This document shows positions 19,501-26,846 of a DNA stretch of 64,000 nucleotides, one piece after another (the stretch's first letter is position 1; each line of letters starts with the position of its first letter). The notes beneath the pieces were generated by a model. That model saw only the letters and a program-made list of their open reading frames with translations, searched no databases and was not told where the DNA came from. The DNA is from an uncultured Ulvibacter sp. (lineage in GTDB: Bacteria; Bacteroidota; Bacteroidia; Flavobacteriales; Flavobacteriaceae), in assembly GCA_913063405.1 (NCBI GenBank), contig CAJXZB010000006.1:62001-126000 (forward strand). The letters are read 5' to 3'. The position numbers and the translations under genes are program-made.

Positions 19501-20870
19501 GCAGTTCATTAAGTGGAGGTGACAAAGCATTAAACACGTTGATTGGACTTGCCACTTCTATTAGAAAGATTCAATTAAATTACCAAGAGAACAATGGTAT
19601 TTTCTTGCCTGGATATACACCGTCTATTGGCTTTATAGGAACGCTAAAGCCAACCACAGGATTTACTTTTGGAAGTCAGGCGGAGATACGAGAATTAGCT
19701 GCTCGTAAAGGATGGCTTACCTTGTACCCAGAATTTAACGAACAGTATACCGAAGTTGAGAGTCGCCAGTTAGATGTTCAGGCAAATATTGAACTACTTC
19801 CTGATTTAAAGATTGATGTAAACGGAAGTAGAATTTATTCTGAAAATTACGCTGAAAACTATATAGTTGAAAACGATTTGTATAGATCGCTTACTCCAAA
19901 TACATTCGGAAATTTCAATATTTCTACTATGCTTATCAAAACAGCGTTTGGTAGTAGCAATGATGTTACCTCTGCGGCTTTTGAAGATTTTAAAAGCAAT
20001 CGACTTGTAGTAGCCGATAGGTTAGCTGAGGAACATTATGGGTCAACTTCTTTTCAAAGAGATGAAAATGGGTATCCTGTTGGTTTTGGTAGGGAGAGCC
20101 AGGATGTGCTTTTACCAGCATTCCTTTCTGCTTATAAAGGAAGTAAAGCTTCAAAAGAAAAAACGGGAATTTTTAGAGATATTCCATTGCCTAATTGGGA
20201 TGTAAAATACACCGGTTTAATGCGATTAAAGTGGTTTAAAAAACGTTTTAGAAGATTCTCTTTACAGCATGGATATCGCGCAGGATATACTGTAAATCAA
20301 TTCCAAACAAACCTTGATTTTAATCCAAATGACCCAGAAGCTGTGGATCAAGCTGGTAATTTCAAGAGTAAGGTATTCTTAACAAACGTGAATCTTACCG
20401 AGCAATTTTCTCCATTGCTTCGAATTGATTTTGAAATGAAGAACTCAGTTAAAATTTTGGTTGAATATAGAAAAGATAGAGCACTGTCATTAAGTTTTGC
20501 TAATAATCTATTGACCGAAATCAAGGGAGACGAAATAATTATTGGTCTTGGATATCGAATTAAAGATGTGCGAATTGGGACTAAATTTGGCGGAAAGAAA
20601 ACGGTACTAAAAAGTGATCTTAACTTTAAGCTCGATATGTCAAGAAGAGATAATAGAACAATTATTAGATACCTTGATATTGATAATAGTCAGACCACTG
20701 CTGGACAAACCATTTATGGGTTACAATTCACGACAGACTATGCTTTGAGTAAGAATCTTACAGCCTTGTTCTATTATGATCATTCATTCTCGAAATATGC
20801 GATTTCAACGGCATTTCCTCAAACTACAATAAGAGGTGGAATTACGTTAAGATATAACTTTGGAAACTAA
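13524..20870 (+). CDS. sprA: T9SS outer membrane translocon / gliding motility protein SprA
   Basis: Giant outer-membrane barrel that is the protein-conducting channel of the type IX secretion system and is needed for gliding. Length 2448 residues, in the range of F. johnsoniae SprA. The N-terminus (about 9-31) is a signal peptide; the rest contains the repeated SprA-type strands and ends ITLRYNFGN, a typical barrel C-terminus. The start is TTG at 13524: no ATG occurs before residue 40, and the signal peptide would be lost otherwise. A low-complexity Gly/Arg/Glu-rich segment occupies about residues 1905-2002. Upstream ruvA is 3 nt away; gcvH, vanZ, tonB and remB follow, matching the sprA neighbourhood of F. 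johnsoniae as I recall it. Confidence 0.96.
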   Translation: MGAKNYDYINSYFKLLLVFSIIFGSCGVGFSQDSTATGSSMGRLDLPNPTSIEDSYTYDPITDRYIFTKVLGNFDITYPVILTPQEYQDLILREQMKEYFQDKIDAADGRKEGSEELQKNLLPTFYIKSGLFESIFGGNTIEVIPQGSVEMDLGLLYTKQDNPAFSPRNRSNLSFDFDQRISLSLLGKVGERLQVTANYDTQSTFDFQNQIKLEYTPTEDDIIRKIEVGNVSMPLNSTLIQGAQSLFGVKTELQFGKTKITGVFSEQKSESQTVVAEGGATVTDFDIFALDYDENRHFFLAHYFRDNYDRVLAQYPFINSNVQVSRIEVWITNRTNRTENVRNIVALQDIGESNSTKIGLNTVPGGFINRPRNSFPDNSNNDFNPFGLNGGGEQTILNENIRDIAFVNAGFTGVQVNEGTDYVTLENARMLGSNEYTLNSQLGYISLNQRLSNDEILGVSFQFTVNGKVYQVGEFANDGVEANGGTLPNQTDPNEPPIEGISQNLIVKLLKSNITSINEPVWDIMMKNIYPLGAFQLEREDFRLNILYSDPSPLNYITDVSANGDQLPEDVDNTILLKVFNVDRLNFNNDPQEGGDGFFDFLSGVTVDTQNGRIIFTSVEPFGKYLFDKLDNTPNGGTESYTNRDTYNVNQSKYVFDKLYSSTKTQAEQQQSDKNKFQLKGTYKSTGSDGIPIGAFNIPQGSVRVTAGGRELAEGVDYTVNYQLGRVQILDPALLNSNTPIQVTTENNTLFGQQTKRFTGLNVEHQFSDKFLIGGTYLNLNERPLTQKSNYNVEPINNTIFGLNANYSTEVPFLTRLVNKLPNIDTDVESNVSIRGEFAYLMPGAPKVSDFDGKTTVYVDDFESSQTELDISSPSTWFLSSTPAYPTNDKFNGMSSGLNYNYDRARLNWYTIDPIFYSSQRPDGINDEDLSSPFTRRIFRDEIFPEQDIVQGQTQALFTLDLAYYPNERGEYNYNPDGLTVGNENTLSNPEDRFGGITRQLTTTDFERSNVEYIQFWLMDPFIYPENANNPGGTISFNLGNISEDVLKDGRKLYENGLPQDGNGANTLESIWGRVPSNQSLIYTFDTEGDERTNQDVGYDGLSDANEKLKTEYPQEYRNLVDPAGDNYQYFLAADGDILTRYKRYNGTQGNSPVTVSNTDRGSTTQPDVEDINRDNTMNTVNSFFEYNIPIAPGMDANTSEFITDVKTVQGITLPNNDVIDARWVQFKIPLSEGDAINGISDFRSIRFMRMFLSQFVQPTVLRFGTLELVRGDYRRFSQTLDATGEDPTLDDTVFEVEAVSIEENSSSYVLPPGVEREELNNNNNIIRQNEQSLALRVCGLEPNDGRAVYKNFSVDMRQYENLEMFIHAESIEGQTQLSDGDMVAFMRLGNDLTQNFYEIQIPLNVSSPGSLNPETVWPIENRINLPLSLLQEVKTRVLGDPLSNPNDLTFFNQEDLDPSSAAGAENDLRIGIKGNPSFGNVRTIMIGLRNVTGTDICGEAWVNELRLSELKNQGGWAAVASMDANLADFATVTATGHKSTVGFGSIEQGPNERSREDIQGYDVVTNLNLGQLLPKKWGIQLPFNYGRAEELITPQYDPQYQDIELDTRLDNATTSEERDRVKEQSVDYTKRQSLNLIGVRKERTGDAKPRIYDIENFTFSASYNQEDHHDFEVEDALDQNVRLGGTYNYNFTPKTYEPFKKNDSIFTGKYWQFLKDLNLNYLPTNISVSSNIVRQYNEQKFRELNLLEGNIGLPVLYQRNFLYDWQYAINYNLTKSLRFNFTSSNNMVVRNYLDENGIPDNTTNIWSGFFNVGDPNQHFQSLQLNYDLPFSKIPFLKFIRATYSYTGDFQWQKSSEQFSNFPITLSDGTSQVFNLGNSVQNASTHRINSSFDMNTFYKYIGLTKKRKGRGARGSRGRGGAKDGSGESGGRAGEGGKNEGGRGLTGREQKLARMAELEEGRKDGSPNALNPSGKQTGEGAGAGRANQRGAGASSSLSGGDKALNTLIGLATSIRKIQLNYQENNGIFLPGYTPSIGFIGTLKPTTGFTFGSQAEIRELAARKGWLTLYPEFNEQYTEVESRQLDVQANIELLPDLKIDVNGSRIYSENYAENYIVENDLYRSLTPNTFGNFNISTMLIKTAFGSSNDVTSAAFEDFKSNRLVVADRLAEEHYGSTSFQRDENGYPVGFGRESQDVLLPAFLSAYKGSKASKEKTGIFRDIPLPNWDVKYTGLMRLKWFKKRFRRFSLQHGYRAGYTVNQFQTNLDFNPNDPEAVDQAGNFKSKVFLTNVNLTEQFSPLLRIDFEMKNSVKILVEYRKDRALSLSFANNLLTEIKGDEIIIGLGYRIKDVRIGTKFGGKKTVLKSDLNFKLDMSRRDNRTIIRYLDIDNSQTTAGQTIYGLQFTTDYALSKNLTALFYYDHSFSKYAISTAFPQTTIRGGITLRYNFGN

Positions 20871-20901
20871 AATAACACTTTTACAAACAATCACTCCTAT
20901 T

Positions 20902-21282
20902 ATGAATATACCTTCTAATTTAAAATATACAAAAGATCACGAATGGATTGACATAGATGGTGATATCGCGACAGTGGGAATTACTGAATTTGCCCAAGGT
21001 GAACTAGGGGATATTGTCTATGTGGAAGTTGAAACCGTAGATGAGACTATGGATATAGATGAGGTCTTTGGAACTGTTGAAGCCGTTAAGACGGTTTCAG
21101 ATTTGTTCCTTCCTTTATCTGGAGAAATTATTGAGTTTAATGATAGTCTCGAGTCCGAGCCTGAAAAAGTGAATCAAGATCCTTATGGGGAAGGATGGAT
21201 GATCAAAATTAAAATCTCAAACCCTGAGGAAATAGATAACTTACTAGACGATGGTGCTTATAAGGAAGGTATCGGAGGGTAA
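20902..21282 (+). CDS. gcvH: Glycine cleavage system H protein
   Basis: Lipoylated shuttle of the glycine cleavage complex, carrying the aminomethyl group between the P, T and L proteins. The 126-residue protein has the expected lipoyl site: K63 within VEAVKTVSD. The ATG at 20902 starts the conserved N-terminus NIPSNLKYTKDHEW; an in-frame TTG at 20860 overlaps the end of sprA and adds non-conserved residues. No gcvP or gcvT is nearby. The last 32 bases overlap the vanZ start. Confidence 0.96.
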   Translation: MNIPSNLKYTKDHEWIDIDGDIATVGITEFAQGELGDIVYVEVETVDETMDIDEVFGTVEAVKTVSDLFLPLSGEIIEFNDSLESEPEKVNQDPYGEGWMIKIKISNPEEIDNLLDDGAYKEGIGG

Positions 21283-21646
21283 TTGTTTTTTACTGGCAGG
21301 AATATTCTACACCCTTTTTATTACCGTTTTTTCTTTATTTCCTTCTCAGGATCTGCCAAAAATAGATTGGTTTACGGCAGACAAAATAGGGCACATTGGT
21401 ATGCATTTTATTTTGTGTATGATTTGGTTATTGTTCTATTTTACAAAAAACATTGGACGGGATTTCTTCAAGGGAATTGGTTTGGTCTTTGGATTATGTC
21501 TGTTTTATGGCATAGTAATTGAGATATTTCAAGAAGTTTTTACAGCTTCCAGAACAGCTGATGTTTTTGATGTTGCTGCCAATGTTATTGGCTCAACCCT
21601 TGGAGTGTTAGTGTTTTGGAAGGTAAAACCCTTTTTTAAAATCTAA
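21251..21646 (+). CDS. VanZ-like membrane protein
   Basis: A 131-residue protein with four predicted helices and the VanZ-family pattern: DKIGHIGMHF early on and EIFQ...RTADVFDVAANVIGSTLG near the end. The family is widespread and not in itself a resistance determinant; its role is unclear. The only ATG giving the full first helix is at 21251, inside the gcvH coding region (32-nt overlap, different frame), suggesting translational coupling. The sprA-gcvH-vanZ-tonB order supports a conserved neighbourhood, not a shared pathway. Confidence 0.85.
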   Translation: MVLIRKVSEGNCFLLAGIFYTLFITVFSLFPSQDLPKIDWFTADKIGHIGMHFILCMIWLLFYFTKNIGRDFFKGIGLVFGLCLFYGIVIEIFQEVFTASRTADVFDVAANVIGSTLGVLVFWKVKPFFKI

Positions 21647-21712
21647 AATTGTAATTTCATTTTTAATTACTAGAGATTTTCTATATTTTTACAACTATAT
21701 AAAATTATTATT

Positions 21713-22432
21713 ATGGAACCGAAGAAAAATCCCAAGGCAGATTTAAATAGCAGAAGCATGCTTTTTTTCCAGTTAGGAATGATTTTAATGCTCTTTGTCG
21801 CTTGGCAAGCAATTGAGTGGAAAACCTACGATAGATCCTTAGCTAGGGACATTTTGGATGTTGGAGATGATTTGGAGGAAGAAATCCCAATCACGCAAAC
21901 TATAACGCCACCACCACCACCACCACCACCACCGCCTGCTCCTGAAGTTATCGAGGTAGTAGAAGACGAAGAGGAAGTTGAAGAAACTATTATTGAATCT
22001 ACTGAGACAAATCAAGAAGAAGAAATTGTAGAAATTGAAGAGATTGAAGAAGTTGTAGAGGAAGAAATCGCGGATGTACCTTTTGCTGTTATTGAGAATG
22101 TACCGATCTATCCAGGCTGTGAAAACGCAGGAAACAATGAAGGCAAGAAAAAATGTATGTCTGAAAAAATTCAAAAGTTTGTTCAGAAGAAATTTGACAC
22201 AGAGCTAGCGAATGATTTAGGGCTTGAAGGTAGACAACGTATTTCTGTACAATTCAAAATTGATAGAAGTGGAAATGTAGTAAACGTTAGAGCACGTGCT
22301 CCGCACCCTAAGTTAGAACAGGAAGCGGTTAAAGTTGTGAGATCTTTGCCTAAAATGACTCCAGGTAAACAACGTGGAAAAGCAGTTGGTGTATTATACG
22401 CACTGCCAATTTTGTTCCAAGTAGAGAACTAA
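21713..22432 (+). CDS. tonB: TonB family energy transducer (first of two)
   Basis: Couples the inner-membrane ExbB/ExbD proton-driven motor to outer-membrane TonB-dependent transporters. The 239-residue protein has a cytoplasmic basic N-terminus, one transmembrane anchor (about 16-33), ten consecutive prolines (66-75) followed by a highly acidic periplasmic spacer (about 80-120, mostly Glu/Val/Ile), and a C-terminal TonB domain (about 128-239) beginning YPGCEN. The domain has a cysteine pair (PGC...KKC) also present in the next two genes. exbB/exbD are not nearby. It sits 66 nt after vanZ and ends before a terminator. Confidence 0.93.
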   Translation: MEPKKNPKADLNSRSMLFFQLGMILMLFVAWQAIEWKTYDRSLARDILDVGDDLEEEIPITQTITPPPPPPPPPPAPEVIEVVEDEEEVEETIIESTETNQEEEIVEIEEIEEVVEEEIADVPFAVIENVPIYPGCENAGNNEGKKKCMSEKIQKFVQKKFDTELANDLGLEGRQRISVQFKIDRSGNVVNVRARAPHPKLEQEAVKVVRSLPKMTPGKQRGKAVGVLYALPILFQVEN

Positions 22433-22453
22433 GAGTATTTTTAAAATATATGA

Positions 22454-22485
22454 ATCCCATTTGCCTTTGGTGGATGGGTTTTTTT
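22454..22485 (+). terminator. Rho-independent terminator after first tonB
   Basis: CCCAT (22456-22460) pairs with ATGGG (22474-22478), with additional imperfect inner pairing, followed by seven Ts. Confidence 0.65.
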
Positions 22486-22538
22486 ATGGCATAACTGTTG
22501 TATTTTATAGGTAATATTAACCCATAAATACGTACGTT

Positions 22539-23336
22539 ATGAAACGATCAGTAAACAATTTGAAGAGCAACCAACCAGAAATGCTTTCAAAAAGAGCCGA
22601 GAAGAAACGTGTAAACCTTCCTTGGAATCACAGCTTGTTTTTTCAAGTTGGTCTTGTTGTTAGTTTACTTACAGTATTTTTTGTTATGGAAAGTTCATTT
22701 AAGGTAAAGGCGAATCCAATAGTTTTGGGAGGTTCATCTATTTCTGAAGAACCTTTTGCTTTTAATGATTTTATTATTGATGTGCCTAAAGTGTTAAAGG
22801 CTTCAAAGAGGGAGGTTATAAAACCTGTGAGACCTACTATTGCTAAGCCAATTTCAACTGTGATCGAAGTTTCGTCTAATGAATCAAAAATAGATGAAAC
22901 GAATACCGCTTCAACTGATGATCCAATTGTTTCAGATCCACCAAAAACTGAGAATCCTCTTGATGAGGGAAATATGAATCCTAAGAATATACTGGGTGTT
23001 GAGTTTGTGCCAATTTTTCCAGGGTGTGAATCTCTGGCTACAAATGAGGCTCGAGTTGCGTGTATGTCTTCAAAAATTGGAGCATTTGTACAACGAAAAT
23101 TTAGGACTGAAAATTTCGATAATTTAGATTCAGAAAAAATACATAAAGTTTATGTTAACTTTAAAATAGATTCAAAAGGTGAGATTACAGATATCAAAGC
23201 GCGTGCTGCTAATCGTGAACTTGAAGCTGAAGGAAAACGTGTCATTGGAAAATTACCGAAAATGAAACCGGGAAAACAAGGGAGCGTAAATGTTGATGTT
23301 CTTTATACTGTACCTATTACGTTTAAGGTTGAATAA
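22539..23336 (+). CDS. TonB family protein (second copy, no polyproline run)
   Basis: A 265-residue paralogue of the preceding TonB. It has a basic N-terminus, one helix (about 34-52), a spacer with KP/RP/PI repeats but no long proline run, and a C-terminal TonB-like domain (about 155-265) beginning FPGCES with the same spaced cysteines (PGC...VAC) and a matching end (LPKMKPGKQG...). Presumably also an ExbB/ExbD-driven transducer, but the shorter, less extended spacer may limit reach across the periplasm (inference). Lies between two terminators, so it is probably its own transcription unit. Confidence 0.85.
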   Translation: MKRSVNNLKSNQPEMLSKRAEKKRVNLPWNHSLFFQVGLVVSLLTVFFVMESSFKVKANPIVLGGSSISEEPFAFNDFIIDVPKVLKASKREVIKPVRPTIAKPISTVIEVSSNESKIDETNTASTDDPIVSDPPKTENPLDEGNMNPKNILGVEFVPIFPGCESLATNEARVACMSSKIGAFVQRKFRTENFDNLDSEKIHKVYVNFKIDSKGEITDIKARAANRELEAEGKRVIGKLPKMKPGKQGSVNVDVLYTVPITFKVE

Positions 23337-23367
23337 TATCGATAGAAATACTCGATGTTAGATAAAG

Positions 23368-23402
23368 AACCCTCCTACAACCATAGGAGGGTTTTCTTTT
23401 TT
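23368..23402 (+). terminator. Strong rho-independent terminator
   Basis: Perfect 10-bp stem AACCCTCCTA (23368-23377) / TAGGAGGGTT (23384-23393) with a 6-nt loop, followed by TTCTTTTTT. Confidence 0.9.
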
Positions 23403-23457
23403 GCTATACTAGCATTCTAAAAAAGCTGTATCTTTCGGCAACAAATAACACCCATAT

Positions 23458-25566
23458 ATGATGAAGAATATTGCCTCATTTCTCATTTTATTACTGTCGA
23501 TAAGCGTGTATGCGCAAAGCAGTACAAATAGTTTTGAAAAGTATCCTGTATTTTCAGAATGTTCAGAAACGGCTATAGCAGATCTTGAAAATTGCTTCAA
23601 CAATACACTTCAAAAGTTTGTCTTTGCTAATTTTAAAATGCCCGAGATTGTTTCTTCGGAAAAGTATCAAGGTAAAATGTCTGTTTTCTTTGAAGTGGAT
23701 AAAGAAGGTCAATTCAAAATATTATATACAGATGCAGTCTATAGCGAATTGAAGGAAGAAGCTATCAGGGTGTTTGGCTTGCTTCCTAAAATTACATCCG
23801 CTACCTATAACGGAAACCCAGCTTATGTTCAGTTTACCATGCCACTAATGGTTCCATTGAATGCTCCTACTTTAATAGCCGCTTCGGAAGGAGGAAGTGT
23901 GAATACTCCTATTTCAGAAGACAAAAAAAGAGAAGCACTTGTAAATGAATACGATGCACTTGAGAAATTTCCGTACGCCAATGAAGAGTATAGAAGCAAT
24001 ATAAATATTCCACTTTCTCATCATAAATATAGCAGATTCGATCCTGCTTTAAATAGAGTTGGTCTTAACAATCATACGGCGCAAAAGCCCTATATATATT
24101 CCGAAGTAAATAAGTACTATAACTTTGAAGGGGAGAATAAAAAAATCCTAAAGAATAAATCTTCATGGCTAGGTAGAAAATGGTGGAATGAACATCTTAT
24201 ATCCCTAAAGGGGAAAGATTACTGGTTGACGGTGGACCCTGGAGTTGACTTACAGGTTGGAAAAGATTTTGACGCGGATATAGACACATATAACAACACA
24301 CGTCTTGTTTATACTCAGGGAGGGATTGGAAAAAGTATAAGTTTCTTTGCCGTGATTTTTGAAAGTCAAGGTAGGTTCGCGGGTTATTTTAATCGGTTCG
24401 CAGAATCTATAAAACCTGATGGAGGAAACCCTGCTATTATTCCAGGACGAGGCATCGCTAAAGGGTTTAAGGAAGATTCGTATGATTATCCAGTTGCAAC
24501 AGGTCACGTTTCTTATACCCCATCGAAAGCCTTTAATATTCAATTGGGCCATGGAAAAATTTTTCTTGGAGATGGGTATCGATCATTGTTGTTAAGTGAC
24601 AACGCAAGCTCCTATCCATTTTTTAAAATAAACACTACTTTTTGGAAACTGAAATATACAAATACTTGGATGTCGTTACGCGATGTAAGATCAGACGTGA
24701 CCGTTGATGGTTCTTTTAGAACTAAGTTTATGTCCAATCATTACTTGAGTTATAATATTACCAAACGGCTAAACGTAGGATTATTTGAGTCGGTACTATG
24801 GGAGAATGATAATGACCGAGGTTTTGATTTTAACTATATTAATCCTATTATTTTTTATCGAGCCATTGAGTTTTCCACTGGTTCGAGAGGAGGAAATGCG
24901 CTAATAGGGTTAACCACTAAATATAAATTTACAGATCGGATAAACGCTTATGGACAATTAATAATAGATGAGTTTTCTTCTAGCGATATCTTCGGAGGTA
25001 ATGGGAGTTATAAGAATAAGACGGGGTATCAATTGGGTTTGAAATACTACAATGCATTTGGTGTTGACAATCTATATTTGCAGGGTGAGTACAATAGGGT
25101 GAGACCTTTTACATATTCTCATAATTCGGTAGTGCTTAATTATGGACATGCCAATCAGTCCATGGCACATACATTGGGGGCTAATTTTTCTGAATTTATC
25201 TTTCTTGCAAGATATAACTACGGAAGAATTTATGCCGATGCGAAAGTGGTTGTTGCGAAAAGAGGTTTTGAATTTAACGCCAATGGCGATGGTGCCTTTT
25301 ACGGGGGAAATATTTATGGTACCGAAGATGATCGTATCGGAGAATTAGGAAACGATGTAGCTCAAGGAAATACAACCGACTTTTTCCATGGCGAATTCCA
25401 GGCTGGGTACGTTCTTAATCCTGCGACAAACTTTAAAATCTATGGAAGCTTTATCTATCGAGACTTTAATCCTATGGAAGACACCGAAACCGTTTTTAAA
25501 AATCAAACGACTTGGCTCAACTTTGGGCTACGTACAGATTTGTTTAACTGGTATTACGATTTTTAA
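23458..25566 (+). CDS. remB: Gliding motility protein RemB (TonB-C-like domain plus Wzi-like barrel)
   Basis: A 702-residue exported protein. Signal peptide about 1-20 (...SVYAQ). Residues about 28-135 resemble the C-terminal domain of the two upstream TonB proteins, with cysteines at 35 and 46 in the same relative positions. From about 180 onward the sequence is aromatic-rich beta-barrel like the capsule-assembly Wzi family, ending LFNWYYDF. RemB in F. johnsoniae is a motility-associated protein encoded a few genes downstream of sprA (from memory), and the gene order here fits. Two adjacent ATGs (23458 and 23461) are equally possible. It converges on the next gene with a 7-nt gap and no visible terminator. 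Confidence 0.8.
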   Translation: MMKNIASFLILLLSISVYAQSSTNSFEKYPVFSECSETAIADLENCFNNTLQKFVFANFKMPEIVSSEKYQGKMSVFFEVDKEGQFKILYTDAVYSELKEEAIRVFGLLPKITSATYNGNPAYVQFTMPLMVPLNAPTLIAASEGGSVNTPISEDKKREALVNEYDALEKFPYANEEYRSNINIPLSHHKYSRFDPALNRVGLNNHTAQKPYIYSEVNKYYNFEGENKKILKNKSSWLGRKWWNEHLISLKGKDYWLTVDPGVDLQVGKDFDADIDTYNNTRLVYTQGGIGKSISFFAVIFESQGRFAGYFNRFAESIKPDGGNPAIIPGRGIAKGFKEDSYDYPVATGHVSYTPSKAFNIQLGHGKIFLGDGYRSLLLSDNASSYPFFKINTTFWKLKYTNTWMSLRDVRSDVTVDGSFRTKFMSNHYLSYNITKRLNVGLFESVLWENDNDRGFDFNYINPIIFYRAIEFSTGSRGGNALIGLTTKYKFTDRINAYGQLIIDEFSSSDIFGGNGSYKNKTGYQLGLKYYNAFGVDNLYLQGEYNRVRPFTYSHNSVVLNYGHANQSMAHTLGANFSEFIFLARYNYGRIYADAKVVVAKRGFEFNANGDGAFYGGNIYGTEDDRIGELGNDVAQGNTTDFFHGEFQAGYVLNPATNFKIYGSFIYRDFNPMEDTETVFKNQTTWLNFGLRTDLFNWYYDF

Positions 25567-25573
25567 GAGGACT

Positions 25574-26650
25574 TTATTTCTGATATTTTTTAGCAGTTTC
25601 GTTGTACAAAGTCTTTAGAAATTTTTCTGTGGTAATGAAGCCATCACCGTAGCCTTTTTCATCATACTCTTTTGTTAAATTCCGCATAGCCATCACTTCG
25701 GCTTCCGTTTTCTTTGCAACCACATTATATTCGACTTGAGCAGTTAAATATTTAAACATGCCAAGGGTGTATTTTATATCAGCAATTGAGGCGACTCTCC
25801 CATGCCCTGGAATAATTTTGGTATCCTCGTTTGCAACTCGTAGTATTTGCTGAAGTCCTCCTACATATCCTCTAAGGCTTCCATTACTTTTAGTGTCAAT
25901 ATATGGATAGACTCCATTGAAGAACACATCACCAGTATGGAGTACGTTGCTTTTTGTAAAATAGACCATTGCATCTCCATCTGTATGCGCATTAGACAAA
26001 TGAATGACCTTTATTTCTTCACCATTATAGTTAAAATTAAGGTCACGTGAAAACGAAACAATAGGGAGTGCTCCAGCTGGGACCTTTGCTTTTGCCATGT
26101 TTATAATAACTTGCTCTGCCTTGGCGATTGCAGCTTTCTTGTCTTCCTCCGTTCGAAGTTTATCCCTGTAACCGCTAAGAATACTATCAACTTTTTGTTG
26201 ATGACTTACTTTATCAGTTGGTCCAGCGAAAGAAGCTTCCATTCTACTTCTTGCATTTGCGTGAGAAAAAATTATGGTGCCGAGTTCAGCAATATTACTA
26301 TTACCACCCACATGATCTCCATGGTGATGTGTGTTTACTAAAATTTCGATGGGTTTGTCACTTATATTCCTGACTCTCTGAAGAATTTGAGCTGAAGCTT
26401 TTGCAAACTGATTGTCTATCATGAAAATACCGTCCTCACCTACACAAACACCTATATTTCCACCTCGCCCTGTAAGCATAAATATACTGTCTTTTACCTG
26501 AACAACGCCAACATTATTGGCCGTAGCTACAGTTGTAGTTTTATTGACAAGGTTTCCATCTTTGTCTTTTGCTGTGTCTGATTTCTCTTGAGCCGAAGCA
26601 AAGAAACTACCAAATAAAAGAGTGGTAACAAGTAAAAATTTATTGTGCAT
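25574..26650 (-). CDS. Periplasmic metallo-beta-lactamase-fold hydrolase
   Basis: A 358-residue exported enzyme with a signal peptide (about 1-20, ...FFASAQ). The metal-binding motif HxHxDH is present as H108-x-H110-x-D112-H113, with later ligands in NAHTDGD and PGHG. This is the MBL-fold superfamily (hydrolases, glyoxalase-like, quinoprotein-relay proteins); the exact substrate cannot be read. The similarity to class B beta-lactamases is limited to the shared fold, so no resistance function is claimed. A C-terminal helical tail follows the fold. Divergent from ctaB by 196 nt. Confidence 0.88.
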   Translation of the reverse strand: MHNKFLLVTTLLFGSFFASAQEKSDTAKDKDGNLVNKTTTVATANNVGVVQVKDSIFMLTGRGGNIGVCVGEDGIFMIDNQFAKASAQILQRVRNISDKPIEILVNTHHHGDHVGGNSNIAELGTIIFSHANARSRMEASFAGPTDKVSHQQKVDSILSGYRDKLRTEEDKKAAIAKAEQVIINMAKAKVPAGALPIVSFSRDLNFNYNGEEIKVIHLSNAHTDGDAMVYFTKSNVLHTGDVFFNGVYPYIDTKSNGSLRGYVGGLQQILRVANEDTKIIPGHGRVASIADIKYTLGMFKYLTAQVEYNVVAKKTEAEVMAMRNLTKEYDEKGYGDGFITTEKFLKTLYNETAKKYQK

Positions 26651-26722
26651 TATATGTGGCTTTAAATAAAGTTTGAAAATAGTAAAAAAGCAGAATATTA
26701 CACTAACAATGTGTATAATAAA

Positions 26723-26753
26723 TTGTAAAAAAAGGGTAGGTGCTGTATCTTTG
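26723..26753 (+). promoter_or_regulatory. Promoter of the ctaB-coxC operon
   Basis: TTG at 26723-26725, 20-nt spacer, then TATCTTTG at 26746-26753: a near-ideal Bacteroidota promoter. The transcript would carry an approximately 90-nt leader before the TTG start of ctaB. Confidence 0.7.
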
Positions 26754-26846
26754 CATTCAAATATTCCGAAGTTTCGTCTCTTTTGATGAAAGTTAGACCA
26801 AAGATGGTTTAGAGACTAGTTAGGAACCCAACTTAAAAAAACAAGA

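Noticed and set aside
21251-21646. VanZ as part of a glycopeptide-resistance cluster
   Set aside because: No other van genes; VanZ-like proteins are common in flavobacteria.
21900-21940. CCA tandem repeat as a microsatellite
   Set aside because: It encodes the functional polyproline run of TonB; no evidence of phase variation beyond the repeat itself.
21839-22174. Reverse frame rich in Trp opposite the polyproline of TonB
   Set aside because: The Trp run is only the complement of the CCA proline codons.
25574-26650. Metallo-beta-lactamase as an antibiotic-resistance gene
   Set aside because: Only the fold motif is shared; length and extra C-terminal part do not support a true class B beta-lactamase.
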